From assembly GCF_017377655.1 (NCBI RefSeq), contig NZ_JAFREL010000012.1, positions 19,764 through 83,763 of the forward strand: DNA of 64,000 bases, written 5' to 3'. The notes below the pieces were generated by a model. It did no database searches. It worked only from the letters and a program-made list of their open reading frames with translations, and was not told the origin of the DNA. Each line of letters begins with the position of its first letter. Positions within the stretch are counted from its first letter, which is position 1. The translations under genes were made by a program, and so were the position numbers. Origin of the DNA: Candidatus Enterococcus ferrettii. GTDB lineage: Bacteria; Bacillota; Bacilli; Lactobacillales; Enterococcaceae. Shown here piece by piece: positions 1-9,383 of the stretch.

Positions 1-1052
1 CCATTACCAGATGGTGCTGGTGTTGGAGTCGGTGTTGGAACTACTGGTGCTGGCGTTGGATCAGGAGTTGGTGCTGGTGTAGGTGTTCCTGTACCGCCAT
101 TGTTTCCATTTTCATTAGGAGCTGGTGCTGGTGTTTCTGAACTATTTGGTGTTTCTTGAGTACTTGATTGTGTTGTTTGTTCTTCAGTCGAAGGAGTAGT
201 TGTTGTTGATTCTACTGTGCTTGATTCTGAACTTGCAACTTCACTTGAAGCAACTGTTTTTACAGCTTGTTTAGCAGCTTCTTCGTCAGCTTTACGTTGT
301 GCTTCAGCCTCGGCTTGGGCAGCAGCCTGAGCTTCTGCAGCTTTACGTGCTTCTTCTTGAATACGAGCTTGTTCAGCTTCTGCTTCTGCTTTTTGCTGTT
401 GCAAAGCAGATTTTTCGCTTTCAGCAGTTGCTTGTTCAGCGGCTAATGAAACTTTTTGAACATTTAAGTCAGCCTGTTTAGCAATTAGTTCACCTTTTTG
501 GCCTTCTAATTGTGATTGGTTAGCAGCAATTTGTTCAATTTGTTTTTGGTTTTCAGCCTCTTTTTGTTCAACTTCTTGTTTATCAGCTTTTTGTTGTTCA
601 ACTAAGTCATTGTTAGCTTTTACGATAGTACTCATTGCTTGTACTCGACCTACAGCATCGCTAAATGATTCAGCATTCAAAACAACATCAATTACATTTG
701 AAGTGCTTTGTTTTACTTGAACGTCACGTGCTTGCTCTTGAATTGCTTTTGAACGTTTTTCAATTCGCTCTTGCAATGCACTGATTTGTTTTTGTAGATC
801 TTCTGATTTTTGACGTAATGTCGTTTGTTCATTTAATAGGTCTTGTGCCTTTGTATTGATTGCAGCAACTTCATTTTCTAAAGAACCGATTTGAGATTCT
901 GCAGTTACTTGTTGGTCTTGTAAATTAGAAATTTTCGCATCTTGATCAGCAATTTTATTATCGAATTCATCGGCTGAAGCTGCGGCTGGAGCTGCTAGTG
1001 CGCTTAATGTTACTGAACATACCATTAATGCTGATAACAAACTTTTTTTCAC
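1..1052 (-). CDS. sagA: SagA/P60-like secreted antigen, N-terminal part (truncated by window edge)
   Basis: The first ~27 residues are a Sec signal peptide (MKKSLLSALMVCSVTLSALA, then an Ala-rich cleavage region before ADEFD). A long heptad-like Gln/Glu/Lys-rich coiled coil follows, then an Ala/Glu/Gln-rich stretch and a Ser/Thr/Pro-rich linker of Pro-Thr-Pro-Ala-type repeats, which reaches the window edge. The expected C-terminal NlpC/P60 peptidoglycan endopeptidase domain would lie outside. The start is a GTG at 1052 preceded by GGAGG at 1062-1066. In E. faecium sagA lies beside mreC and mreD, as here; the family cuts peptidoglycan during daughter-cell separation and is secreted. The P60 domain itself is not visible. 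Confidence 0.85.
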   Translation of the reverse strand, partial: MKKSLLSALMVCSVTLSALAAPAAASADEFDNKIADQDAKISNLQDQQVTAESQIGSLENEVAAINTKAQDLLNEQTTLRQKSEDLQKQISALQERIEKRSKAIQEQARDVQVKQSTSNVIDVVLNAESFSDAVGRVQAMSTIVKANNDLVEQQKADKQEVEQKEAENQKQIEQIAANQSQLEGQKGELIAKQADLNVQKVSLAAEQATAESEKSALQQQKAEAEAEQARIQEEARKAAEAQAAAQAEAEAQRKADEEAAKQAVKTVASSEVASSESSTVESTTTTPSTEEQTTQSSTQETPNSSETPAPAPNENGNNGGTGTPTPAPTPDPTPAPVVPTPTPTPAPSGN

Positions 1053-1152
1053 TCTTATATCCTCCGACTACTTTTACGTTTTTAGTTTATGAATTTTATT
1101 AGACTTTTTTTCTAACACATTGATGAGTTTACCATAGCTGTATGTCATGCGT

Positions 1153-1169
1153 ATAATAGCATTGTTACA
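1153..1169 (-). promoter_or_regulatory. Possible WalR-type box upstream of sagA
   Basis: On the minus strand the sequence TGTAAC-N5-TATTAT matches the WalR consensus TGTWAH-N5-TGTWAH at all but one position. It lies about 100 bases upstream of the sagA start. WalKR controls cell-wall hydrolase genes in Firmicutes, so the site fits the target, but a single imperfect match is weak evidence. Confidence 0.35.
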
Positions 1170-1210
1170 AAACCATTTCATTTTCGTTCTAATTAAAATA
1201 GTTTCTGTCA

Positions 1211-1245
1211 CAATAAAAAAACAGGAGCCTCAGACTCCTGTTTTC
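1211..1245 (-). terminator. Rho-independent terminator after mreD
   Basis: A perfect 10-bp inverted repeat (AAAACAGGAG / CTCCTGTTTT) with a 7-base loop is followed by a T-run on the minus strand. It ends the mreCD transcript and separates it from sagA. Confidence 0.85.
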
Positions 1246-1258
1246 AGTAAAATTTCAT

Positions 1259-1783
1259 TTATTCTAAGCTAGCATTTTTTTGGATTAAGACTTTCCTTAA
1301 GGGGAAAATCAAGAGGATGAACAGCAAAATATTCATTCCTAATGTTGGCCCCAAGAAACGCGTGACAAATAACTGGTTGTTGACATGAGCAAGTTGAAAG
1401 GCCATTTGCAGCAATGTACTACCCAACTCAAAAAAAGTTACAAAGATGATCATTGAAAAAAATAGAGTTAGCATACTCTGATGGATAACCCTACCAAACA
1501 GATAGATTAATGCCGCTGTCAAAGGTAAAATAACCGCATAGATACCTATTACACCGATATAATATAAGTCATACAAAACGCCTATGACTAACATCGTACC
1601 AATCGCGAATCGTTTATCTAAAACTTCAGAAACAACTAACAAAACCAAAATCATGATGTGAGCATTCATTTGGTAGTCGTCGCTGAAAAAAAGTGTAAAT
1701 AAACGATTAACATGCGCATCCAGCAACATAAAGATAAATAATAACAGCGGGGCAACATACTTTAAATAACCCTTCTCAATCAT
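1259..1783 (-). CDS. mreD: Rod-shape-determining membrane protein MreD
   Basis: A 174-residue protein that is almost entirely hydrophobic, with about five membrane-spanning segments, as expected for MreD (usually 160-180 residues). MreD works with MreC in the elongation-type (peripheral) peptidoglycan synthesis complex at the membrane. Its ATG overlaps the mreC stop by four bases (ATGA), so the two are translationally coupled. Identification rests on size, topology and the position directly after mreC; MreD sequences are poorly conserved. A strong terminator follows. Confidence 0.88.
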   Translation of the reverse strand: MIEKGYLKYVAPLLLFIFMLLDAHVNRLFTLFFSDDYQMNAHIMILVLLVVSEVLDKRFAIGTMLVIGVLYDLYYIGVIGIYAVILPLTAALIYLFGRVIHQSMLTLFFSMIIFVTFFELGSTLLQMAFQLAHVNNQLFVTRFLGPTLGMNILLFILLIFPLRKVLIQKNASLE

Positions 1784-2640
1784 TCACCCGCCTCCACCAT
1801 CCGTTGCACAATCGTCACAACAGAGATATCGTACATTTGGGCATATGGCTTGATATAAACTTCTCTTTCTACACCAAAGCTGTTTGTTTTAACTTCTGCA
1901 ACTGTACCTACTGGTAAATTTGCTGGTGAATTCCCACCTAACCCAGAAGTTTGGACAACATCGCCTTCTTTGATGTCTTTTTCTTTGGTAACTTTAGTGG
2001 CAACTAACTGTTGTTTCTTTTCATCATAGCTGGTCAAAATACCAAAGGAATTACCAGAATCAGAAGTGATCTTTAAAGGAAAATGATTGGTACTTTTGTT
2101 ATCAGACGTAAGCAACTCTACTTTAGACGTGTGCGTATTTACCTCAACGACGCGGCCAATTAAGCCCTTTTGTGACATCACAGCCATATTTCCTTCTATA
2201 CCATCTGCACTTCCCTTATCAACTATAAGCATATCTTGCCAAGTATCTGGCGAACGAGTAATCACATTGGCAGTTACTTTTTGAAAGCTGGTTAACGTTT
2301 GATTCAACGACAGCTCCTCTTTTAATTGTTCAATTTCTCTTTCATGATTTTCATTTTCTAACGCTACTTCGTCATATTGATCAATTTTGCTTTTCAATTG
2401 CTCATTTTCTTCATAGGCATTGATCAAATTAGATACTGCTGACGTTCCGCCAGTTATCCAGCGACCTGGCGCAGTAATGGCTTTGTCCACTACTCCTACA
2501 GTATCATTAATCATGGATTGTACAATATTAGTTTTTCCTTCACGAGCACGATTTGCTGCGGTAATCGAAATTGTCGCGATAACAATAATAACTAAAATCA
2601 GTAGGATAATGATATTTTTATTTGGATTAAACTTTCTCAC
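1780..2640 (-). CDS. mreC: Cell shape-determining protein MreC
   Basis: One N-terminal transmembrane anchor (IIILLILVIIVIATISI) is followed by a coiled coil (about residues 65-105, rich in EN/EQ/LK heptads) and the extracellular beta-barrel MreC core containing ITRSPDTWQDMLIVDKGSADGI, GLIGRVVEV and VVQTSGLGG. MreC scaffolds peripheral cell-wall synthesis enzymes outside the membrane. I prefer the GTG start at 2640 (MRKFNPNKN), which has GAGGTG six bases upstream; an ATG at 2658 would add six residues but has no ribosome binding site. It is co-transcribed with mreD. Confidence 0.93.
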   Translation of the reverse strand: MRKFNPNKNIIILLILVIIVIATISITAANRAREGKTNIVQSMINDTVGVVDKAITAPGRWITGGTSAVSNLINAYEENEQLKSKIDQYDEVALENENHEREIEQLKEELSLNQTLTSFQKVTANVITRSPDTWQDMLIVDKGSADGIEGNMAVMSQKGLIGRVVEVNTHTSKVELLTSDNKSTNHFPLKITSDSGNSFGILTSYDEKKQQLVATKVTKEKDIKEGDVVQTSGLGGNSPANLPVGTVAEVKTNSFGVEREVYIKPYAQMYDISVVTIVQRMVEAGE

Positions 2641-2737
2641 AAAGGCACCTCGGGACATAATAAGATACTCTAAATTCTACCACTAACCGTCAGCTTAAAA
2701 AAGCAACGAGGCGCGATTTTAGAGAATTTTAGCAACT

Positions 2738-2785
2738 AAAAAAGTCAGCAGCGCAAATTGTAATTTTTTTGCTTTCTGCTGACTC
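2738..2785 (-). terminator. Terminator after thiN
   Basis: The arms GTCAGCAG (2744-2751) and CTGCTGAC (2776-2783) form a stem followed on the minus strand by six T residues. It lies directly after the thiN stop and ends the long priA-thiN transcript before mreC. Confidence 0.75.
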
Positions 2786-2794
2786 AGTATTTAC

Positions 2795-3433
2795 TTAATC
2801 TTTACTTTGTACTACTGCAATAACACCCGTTTTAAAGCTTATTGTTGCTTCGCTTCGTAAAAACTCATTACTGGCTAAACTAGTAGGCTGTAAAATTTCA
2901 ACATGATTCAGTGGGTACTTTACATCCTGCAATGTCAAAGCTGAAATAGGTGTTAAACAACAATAACCCAGATATTTCATACCCGGTTCCTTAATTACTA
3001 CATGCTCACCAGCTGTCAGATAACTAACTGTATTTGTTTGGTCCTTCAATTGAAATTGTTGAAGGAAAGGCTGAAATCTAGGTTCTACACCTAACCATAC
3101 ATTAGCTAATAGGTGATCTAATCGCCCACCCGTAGCACCAATGATTGTTACTTTAGCAGATGGATAGCGTTCAAAAGTCTTAACTAGTGCTAACTGCGTA
3201 TCTGTGTCATCTTTTTCAGCAGGTGATTCAGCTATTTCCCCAACTGAATCAAAAACAAGTTTACGCTCTTGAGCGGACAAAGAATCGAAATCACCTACTG
3301 CTAAATCAGGATGAATGCCTTCGTCCAATAAATAGAGAGTTCCACGATCTATACCAACGAAAAAATCAAAATCTGACACTTGGAAATCCGGCCATTTCTG
3401 GGGATTCCCACCCGCAACCAATAGAATATTCAT
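2795..3433 (-). CDS. thiN: Thiamine pyrophosphokinase
   Basis: Transfers pyrophosphate from ATP to thiamine to make thiamine diphosphate in the cytoplasm. Visible family motifs are the N-terminal VAGGNP and VGIDRGTLYLLDEGI, the acidic AVGDFDSLS, KDDTDTQLAL and the GATGGRLDHLLAN signature; 212 residues is the normal length. Its ATG overlaps the rpe stop (TAATG), and no good ribosome binding site is seen, so it is probably translated by coupling. With thiT (19.2 kb) it completes thiamine salvage: import, then activation. Confidence 0.95.
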   Translation of the reverse strand: MNILLVAGGNPQKWPDFQVSDFDFFVGIDRGTLYLLDEGIHPDLAVGDFDSLSAQERKLVFDSVGEIAESPAEKDDTDTQLALVKTFERYPSAKVTIIGATGGRLDHLLANVWLGVEPRFQPFLQQFQLKDQTNTVSYLTAGEHVVIKEPGMKYLGYCCLTPISALTLQDVKYPLNHVEILQPTSLASNEFLRSEATISFKTGVIAVVQSKD

Positions 3434-4083
3434 TAATTTAAAACTTCCCGCAATGCCTCAATTCGTGCTTCCGGATCTTCGGAGCCATAGATATACGAAC
3501 CTGCTACAAATACATCTGCACCAGCTTCACGACACTTAGCAGCTGTTTCTGGTACAATACCTCCATCAACCTCAATTTCATAGTGATAACCATTATCTTT
3601 TCGCAACTGATCCAGCTCCGCAATTTTTTCAACAGTTTCTTCGATAAACGATTGACCACCAAATCCTGGATTTACTGTCATCACCAAGATTTGATCAATT
3701 TGAGGTAACACATATTTAATTGATTCTACTGGCGTTCCTGGGTTCAATACTACTCCCGCTTTTACTCCTGCTTGTTTGATCATTTGAACGGCACGATGAA
3801 TGTGCGGAGTTGCTTCAACGTGGGCCATAATAATATCTGATCCAGCTTTAGCAAAATCTTCAATATACTTTTCTGGTGCATCAATCATTAAATGAACGTC
3901 CAACGGCAGTTTAGTAATTGGGCGCAATGAGGCTACTACACTAGGTCCAAAGGTAATGTTCGGTACAAAGTTTCCATCCATTACATCAATATGAATATAA
4001 TCGACACCTGCTGCTTCAACCATCTTTACTTCTTCACCTAGACGTGCAAAGTCTGCACTTAAAATTGATGGGGCAATTTTCAT
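3433..4083 (-). CDS. rpe: Ribulose-phosphate 3-epimerase
   Basis: Interconverts D-ribulose 5-phosphate and D-xylulose 5-phosphate in the pentose phosphate pathway. The TIM-barrel family motifs are clear: PSILSADFARLG at the N-terminus, YIHIDVMDGNFVPNITFGP, LDVHLMI, MTVNPGFGGQ, and EVDGGI, which supply the metal-binding His/Asp residues. It has 216 residues, standard for the family. A good Shine-Dalgarno (AGGAGTAGG region) precedes the ATG. It lies between rsgA and thiN, the conserved Firmicutes order. Confidence 0.97.
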   Translation of the reverse strand: MKIAPSILSADFARLGEEVKMVEAAGVDYIHIDVMDGNFVPNITFGPSVVASLRPITKLPLDVHLMIDAPEKYIEDFAKAGSDIIMAHVEATPHIHRAVQMIKQAGVKAGVVLNPGTPVESIKYVLPQIDQILVMTVNPGFGGQSFIEETVEKIAELDQLRKDNGYHYEIEVDGGIVPETAAKCREAGADVFVAGSYIYGSEDPEARIEALREVLN

Positions 4084-4113
4084 TTTATCCTACTCCTTTT
4101 TCTTAGTACTAAA

Positions 4114-4995
4114 TTAGTTTTTCTTTTTATAAATAGGTCGTCGGTTTTCAATTTCTTGTAGAAACTGCAGATAATTATCATATCTTGATTGAGTGATTTC
4201 GCCAGATTCTACTCTTCTTTTTACTTCACAACCCGGCTCTTTTACATGGCGGCACTCCCGAAAGCGACAGTATGGTGCAGCTGCTAGAAATTCTGGGAAG
4301 TTTTTCGGTAGCTCATCTACTGATAATTCCAAAAAGTCAATCGAACTAAATCCAGGGGTATCGGCGACTAATCCATCAAATAGTTCCAATAATTCAACAT
4401 GGCGGGTTGTATGTTTTCCTCTTCCTAACGCTTCAGAAATTTCACCTGTTGCTAATTGTAATTCCGGTGCTAACTCATTCAACAATGTCGACTTTCCTGC
4501 ACCTGATTGACCCATAAATACAGTTAATTTATCACTGAATAAGTCCGTCAGGCGATCTTTTTCTGCTAGCCCTGCAATTACAGGATATCCTAGAGGTTCA
4601 TAAACAGCCTTAATTTCAGCAACCTGTACTTCATCTTTCATCAAATCAGTTTTAGAAAGATAGATGACTGGATCAATTAATTTACTTTCCAATGTAACCA
4701 AAAATCGATCCAATAAATTATAAGAAAACTTTGGTTCAACTAAGCTGGTTACAACGACGCCTAAATCAACATTTGCTACTGGTGGACGGATTAGTTCATT
4801 TTTTCGCGACAACAGTTCCAAAACATATCCCTCACTGTTTTCTTCGCTGCTAAAAACTACATCATCCCCAACTAGCGGGGTCAGTCCGCGTTTACGAAAG
4901 TTTCCTCTGGCTCGGGTCTGGTGCATTTTTCCATCGCTGAATACATAATAGAAACCACTTAATGCTTTACGAATTTGTCCTTCGATGGTCCTCAC
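4114..4995 (-). CDS. rsgA: Ribosome small-subunit-dependent GTPase A
   Basis: A circularly permuted GTPase that helps mature the 30S subunit. An OB-fold comes first (GQIRKALSGFYYV, RKRGLTPLVGDDVVF), then G4 (YLSKTDL), G1 (GQSGAGKSTLLN), G3 (DTPGF) and the C-terminal zinc site CRFRECRHVKEPGC. The start is uncertain: an in-frame TTG at 5037 would add 14 residues, but a -10-like TACAAT at 5022-5027 would place transcription start downstream of it, so I use the GTG at 4995 (about 293 residues, normal). A terminator lies between ireK and this gene. Confidence 0.92.
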   Translation of the reverse strand: MRTIEGQIRKALSGFYYVFSDGKMHQTRARGNFRKRGLTPLVGDDVVFSSEENSEGYVLELLSRKNELIRPPVANVDLGVVVTSLVEPKFSYNLLDRFLVTLESKLIDPVIYLSKTDLMKDEVQVAEIKAVYEPLGYPVIAGLAEKDRLTDLFSDKLTVFMGQSGAGKSTLLNELAPELQLATGEISEALGRGKHTTRHVELLELFDGLVADTPGFSSIDFLELSVDELPKNFPEFLAAAPYCRFRECRHVKEPGCEVKRRVESGEITQSRYDNYLQFLQEIENRRPIYKKKN

Positions 4996-5060
4996 TCCCT
5001 TCGATACATTCTCTCGCAACCATTGTACCATATTCAATAAACAAATATCAGTAAAAAAAA

Positions 5061-5104
5061 CCTAAAAAAGATACCTTCCTCCAATCGGAAAAAGATATCT
5101 TCTA
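5061..5104 (-). terminator. Terminator after ireK
   Basis: An imperfect hairpin with AAGATA / TATCTT at the base and a pyrimidine-purine inner stem is followed by TTTTTTAGG on the minus strand. It separates the phosphatase/kinase genes from rsgA, which seems to have its own promoter; read-through is possible. Confidence 0.65.
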
Positions 5105-5106
5105 AA

Positions 5107-7269
5107 TCATGGAACATTAATGCTTGTTTCACCATTTACGTTCCTAGTCACCACAGTCACACCATCTCTTTGAACCTGGATGGTCGCTTCTGATCCATCT
5201 TTGATTGTAACAGGTACGGCTTGACTATTGGAGGTCGTACTGGAATCTAAAGTGAAGGTTGCCTTATTTGTCAGACTGCTATTATTCGCATCTTTTACTA
5301 GAACAGTAATTGTTTCAGTTTGCTCATTATTCCCTTTATAACTGGCATTAATTGTTACGTTGAAATTCTGCTGCTTCACTTCTGTACCTTTTGAAACTCT
5401 CAAGGTAACGGTACTTCCGCTATCTACAGATTCACCATTTGCTGGACTGGTTGCAATAACTTTTCCAGCTTCAATACTATCAGAGAATTCTTCAGTAACA
5501 GTCGCTTTTAATCCCAGATTTTCTAATTCAATTTGTGCCTCAGCTTGTGTTTTACCATTTAGATTAGGCACAGTCACTTTGGCAGGACCTTTGCTGACTT
5601 GCAATTTGATTAATTTGTCAGCTGTCACATTAGTCCCCGGAATAGGATCTTGGCCTATTACCATTCCAGCAGCTACACTTTCGTTATCTTCATTAATTCG
5701 CTGAATTTGTTCACCATCGATTCCCAAATTTAACAAAGCGGCTTCAGCAGCTTCATAAGTCATACCTGAATAATCTCCCAAAGTAAAGGTTTGAGGACCT
5801 TTAGATACTTCAAAGGTAATCGTGTCCTTTGAAGGGTCAACTTCATTGCCTTCGGTTGGATCTTGACTAATAATAGCCCCTTTATTAACCTCGTCATTAT
5901 AATCTTCATTTATCTTGATTTGACTAGAAGAGAAGCCTAAATCCCTTAAAGTCTTTCGAACATCACTAATCTGTTCACCGGTGTAATTATCTAGCTCAAC
6001 TTTTCCTACACCACTGCTGACATATAAGCGAACGGTTCGATTACGGCGAATCATACTGCCAGCTTCCGGATCAGTTCGAACAACATGTCCTTCTTCAACA
6101 TCGCTATCAGGAATTGACTCAGCACGCTCTACTACCTTTAACTTTGCTTCTTGCAAAGTTTGTCGTGCTTCTGCCTCGGTCATGTTTTTAACATCTGGAA
6201 CAGCTGACTCTTGATTAGAACTTGCAAACATGTACGCTGCAAATCCTCCTATCGCTAAAACTAAAAGTGCCAATAAAATCCATGGCCACTTCTTCCGTTT
6301 TTTCTTGGGAGGTTCAACTGGCTTATTTACCATCTTCGGAATCTCCGGTTGTTTTTCTTCCAATGGCAGTTCCTCTGTTATTGGCGTCAGAACTTTTGTT
6401 TCATCATGCATAACTGTTGGCTCCCACGGCCGTTCATCTAAGCGCCCTGGAGATAAAGCAGTCGCTAAATCTTCTGACATTTCTTCTGCAGTTTTATAGC
6501 GATCAGCCGGATCTTTCGCTGTTGCATTCATAACAATATTTTCAAGTGACTGTGGCGCTTGCGGATCAAATACTTTCACCGAAGGAATCGGATCTTGAAA
6601 ATGTTTTAGTGCTATCGTTACCGCTGATTCACCATCAAAAGGAACATTTCCTGTCATCATTTCATACAAAATAATTCCTAAAGCATAAATATCTGATTGT
6701 TTCGTTGCCATGCTTCCTCGTGCTTGTTCTGGAGAAAGATAGTGAACTGAGCCTAGTAAAGAGTTCGTTTGTGTCAGGGAAGTTTCCGATAAGGCAATTG
6801 CAATCCCGAAATCAGTAATCTTCACCACACCTTCTTGATCAATCAGTACATTTTGTGGTTTTAAGTCACGATGAATAATACCATGGGCATGTGCCAGACT
6901 AACGGCAGAAAGAATTTGCTGCATGATATCGACAATTTTAGTATAAGGGATTGGGTAATGAGTCTGAATGTATCGCTTCAAATCCATACCACGTACATAT
7001 TCCATTACTAAATATTGCATATCCTCTTCTTCGCCTACGTCATATACGCTAACAATATTAGGGTGAACTAACTCAGTGGCCGCTAAGGCTTCTCTTTGAA
7101 AACGACGTATTGCTGTTTGATCATTTTGGAAGTTAAAACGCAACACTTTGATAGCAACATCGCGATCCAAAATTAAATCGTGGGCTAAAAAGACATTGGC
7201 CATCCCACCACTTCCGATACTAGCGATGATTTTATATCGGCCATTAATTATTTTCCCGATATCTATCAT
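5107..7269 (-). CDS. ireK: PASTA-domain Ser/Thr protein kinase (IreK/PrkC/StkP type)
   Basis: A membrane eukaryotic-type kinase that senses the cell wall. The kinase domain (about 1-275) has the glycine loop GSGGMANV, Lys41 in [14 protein letters not shown] with catalytic Asp135, DFG at 153 and the activation-loop [13 protein letters not shown] basic stretch precedes one transmembrane segment (about 330-350). Four clear extracellular PASTA repeats end in SSG or SKG, and a divergent Thr/Asn/Ser-rich C-terminal tail follows. In enterococci this kinase controls intrinsic cephalosporin resistance. Its ATG overlaps the phosphatase stop by four bases (ATGA), giving a coupled antagonistic pair. Confidence 0.96.
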   Translation of the reverse strand: MIDIGKIINGRYKIIASIGSGGMANVFLAHDLILDRDVAIKVLRFNFQNDQTAIRRFQREALAATELVHPNIVSVYDVGEEEDMQYLVMEYVRGMDLKRYIQTHYPIPYTKIVDIMQQILSAVSLAHAHGIIHRDLKPQNVLIDQEGVVKITDFGIAIALSETSLTQTNSLLGSVHYLSPEQARGSMATKQSDIYALGIILYEMMTGNVPFDGESAVTIALKHFQDPIPSVKVFDPQAPQSLENIVMNATAKDPADRYKTAEEMSEDLATALSPGRLDERPWEPTVMHDETKVLTPITEELPLEEKQPEIPKMVNKPVEPPKKKRKKWPWILLALLVLAIGGFAAYMFASSNQESAVPDVKNMTEAEARQTLQEAKLKVVERAESIPDSDVEEGHVVRTDPEAGSMIRRNRTVRLYVSSGVGKVELDNYTGEQISDVRKTLRDLGFSSSQIKINEDYNDEVNKGAIISQDPTEGNEVDPSKDTITFEVSKGPQTFTLGDYSGMTYEAAEAALLNLGIDGEQIQRINEDNESVAAGMVIGQDPIPGTNVTADKLIKLQVSKGPAKVTVPNLNGKTQAEAQIELENLGLKATVTEEFSDSIEAGKVIATSPANGESVDSGSTVTLRVSKGTEVKQQNFNVTINASYKGNNEQTETITVLVKDANNSSLTNKATFTLDSSTTSNSQAVPVTIKDGSEATIQVQRDGVTVVTRNVNGETSINVP

Positions 7270-8009
7270 TCCGGTACCTCCTCCCCAAAGTGGATTAATA
7301 GTACGGTAATGTTATCGGCTCCACCAGCTTCATTGGCTTTAGCGATTAATTGACTTGTCTTATCAGCTAAAGGTTGATCATCCTCGATGATGGTCATAAT
7401 TTTTTCTTCGCTTACCATGTTAGTTAAACCATCAGAACACAAAAGCAAATAGCCATCAGCATGACACGTATGATGAGAAACATCTACTTCTACAGTACCG
7501 TATACCCCAACTGACCGAGTCAATACATTTTTTTGTGGATGAACTGCGGCCATTTCCTCAGTGATTTCGCCAGATTTCACCAATTCGTTCACTAGTGAAT
7601 GATCATCAGTCAACTGACGTATCGTATGATCGTGAATATAATAGGCACGGCTATCACCAACATGAGCTAACGTAAAATTATCATCAAATAAGGCAGCACC
7701 GACAATGGTTGTCCCCATTCCCTGCATCTCGGGGTGTTCAATGCCTTCTTGATAAATTTTTTGATTTTCTGTTTGAATTTGATGGATGAACCACTGCGCA
7801 ACTTTTTCACTGTCTGAAATGTCTGAAGCTTCCCAAGCGGCACCAAGTCCATTGACAGCCATTTTACTAGCCACATCTCCTGCCAAATGGCCACCCATGC
7901 CGTCAGCTAAGATTGCTAATGACTTTTGTGTTTGATTCACAAAAACATTCGCATAATCCTGATTCATTTGGCGACGTCTACCGATATCAGATTGAAATTG
8001 AATTTCCAA
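7266..8009 (-). CDS. ireP: PP2C-family Ser/Thr phosphatase, partner of IreK
   Basis: A cytoplasmic metal-dependent phosphatase (PPM/PP2C, 247 residues) that removes phosphate from the IreK kinase and its substrates. Family metal and core motifs are seen in order: [61 protein letters not shown] and [11 protein letters not shown]. The start is a TTG with GGTGG upstream. It sits between rsmB and ireK in the standard Firmicutes order, and the overlap with ireK makes coupled translation likely. Confidence 0.95.
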   Translation of the reverse strand: MEIQFQSDIGRRRQMNQDYANVFVNQTQKSLAILADGMGGHLAGDVASKMAVNGLGAAWEASDISDSEKVAQWFIHQIQTENQKIYQEGIEHPEMQGMGTTIVGAALFDDNFTLAHVGDSRAYYIHDHTIRQLTDDHSLVNELVKSGEITEEMAAVHPQKNVLTRSVGVYGTVEVDVSHHTCHADGYLLLCSDGLTNMVSEEKIMTIIEDDQPLADKTSQLIAKANEAGGADNITVLLIHFGEEVPE

Positions 8010-8021
8010 TTTTGTTCCACC

Positions 8022-9383
8022 TCATTTGTCATTTTTGCGCATCGCGCAGATGAAAAAGCCGTCAGTCATCAGCATTTCTGGGTATAATACCAACATCTTA
8101 TCCTGAATAGCTGGTTGTAAAACATTATTTACAACTAAATCAATCTTTTCAAATTCTGGATGAGCCTTTAGGAAAGCTGCTGTGACTTCTTGGTTTTCTT
8201 CAGAAGTTATTGTACATGTACTATAGACCAATATGCCACCTTTTTTTAACGTCGGTGCACAACTTTCTAAAATTTCTCGTTGAATTTTCGGCAATTGTTT
8301 AAAATCTTCCGGTCTTTTTTGATATTTAATGTCAGGTTTCCGACGCATTAATCCTAAACCTGAACAAGGTGCATCAATCAAAATTCGGTCAAAAAATTCT
8401 TGAGCAAAATGCTTATCTACCGTTCGAGCGTCCAGCTCTTTGGTTTCAACTACCTTAGATACATGGAGCCGTTCAGCATTTTCACGAACTAGCTTCAATT
8501 TGTGTTCATGGATGTCCAAAGCGGTAATTTTGCCTTCACCTTCAAGTAATGCTGCCATATGTGTCGTTTTTCCGCCTGGTGCTGAGCAAGCATCTAAAAT
8601 TTTTTCACCTGGGTTAATTCTCATTACTTGTGCTACCAGCATGGAACTTTCATCTTGAATAGTTAGCAGTCCTGCTTTATACAGCTTGCTTCCAGCTAAA
8701 AATCCTTTGTCAGCAATAATACCATAGGGAGATACATCACTAAGTCTTGCTTCAATTCCCTCTTCTTGTAACTGCTCAATGGCCGATTCACGACTAATCC
8801 TTTGTATGTCTACTCGTGCACTTACATGACTGGGTTCTAGCAATGAAAGACCTAATTTGCGAGTTTCTTCTACTCCTAGTTCTTGTACAAGTTTTTCAGT
8901 CAGGTAGTCTGGTAAACTAATCTCAGTTGCCAACCGTTCTATTGGGTCGGCAATATCCGTTAAAGATGGAACGCCATTTCTTTGCAAAGAACGCAGAACG
9001 CCATTAACAAATTTACCAATTCCCGGATTGCCTTTTGCTTTAGCAATTTCCACCGCTTCATTTAAAATTGCATGGTCTGGCACACGGTCTAAAAAAATCA
9101 ACTGATACACTGAAAGTTCTAAAAGACTTTGTACCCAGTTATCAATTCGTTTCGCCCGAGTTGTAAAAGGAGCCAAATAGAATGCTAGAAGTCGTTTGCG
9201 ACTGACAGTACCATAAACAAGCTCGGTTAACAGTCCTGTATCTTTGTCAGCTACTTGATTTTTCTTAATCAATTCATTAAGAAGTAGATTAGAGTAAGCA
9301 CCGCCATGGTTAATACGTTCAACAGCCTCTAAAGCCGTGTAGCGTGCAGAATGTAATAATTTCTTCGATATTTTTTTCGCCAT
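8022..9383 (-). CDS. rsmB: 16S rRNA (cytosine-967-C5) methyltransferase RsmB
   Basis: Methylates C967 of 16S rRNA with S-adenosylmethionine. The N-terminal NusB-like RNA-binding domain (about residues 1-140: AARY-like ARYTALEAVERI, LVYGTVSRKRLL) is followed by the Rossmann methyltransferase domain with CSAPGGKTTHMA, the IDAPCSGLGLMRRKPDIK motif and YSTCTITSEEN; two conserved Cys are present (catalysis and release). It has 453 residues, typical. Its ATG follows a usable ribosome binding site, and fmt's stop overlaps it by one base. Confidence 0.96.
   Translation of the reverse strand: MAKKISKKLLHSARYTALEAVERINHGGAYSNLLLNELIKKNQVADKDTGLLTELVYGTVSRKRLLAFYLAPFTTRAKRIDNWVQSLLELSVYQLIFLDRVPDHAILNEAVEIAKAKGNPGIGKFVNGVLRSLQRNGVPSLTDIADPIERLATEISLPDYLTEKLVQELGVEETRKLGLSLLEPSHVSARVDIQRISRESAIEQLQEEGIEARLSDVSPYGIIADKGFLAGSKLYKAGLLTIQDESSMLVAQVMRINPGEKILDACSAPGGKTTHMAALLEGEGKITALDIHEHKLKLVRENAERLHVSKVVETKELDARTVDKHFAQEFFDRILIDAPCSGLGLMRRKPDIKYQKRPEDFKQLPKIQREILESCAPTLKKGGILVYSTCTITSEENQEVTAAFLKAHPEFEKIDLVVNNVLQPAIQDKMLVLYPEMLMTDGFFICAMRKNDK

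Noticed and set aside
1..240. Possible tandem repeat or collagen-like element
   Set aside because: The Pro/Thr/Ala repeats belong to the sagA linker coding sequence.
299..481. Plus-strand open frame inside sagA
   Set aside because: Leu/Gln-rich shadow of the antisense coiled-coil region; no ribosome binding site.
7667..7894. Alternative-frame open frame inside ireP
   Set aside because: Overlaps the well supported phosphatase on the same strand, no homologous motif.
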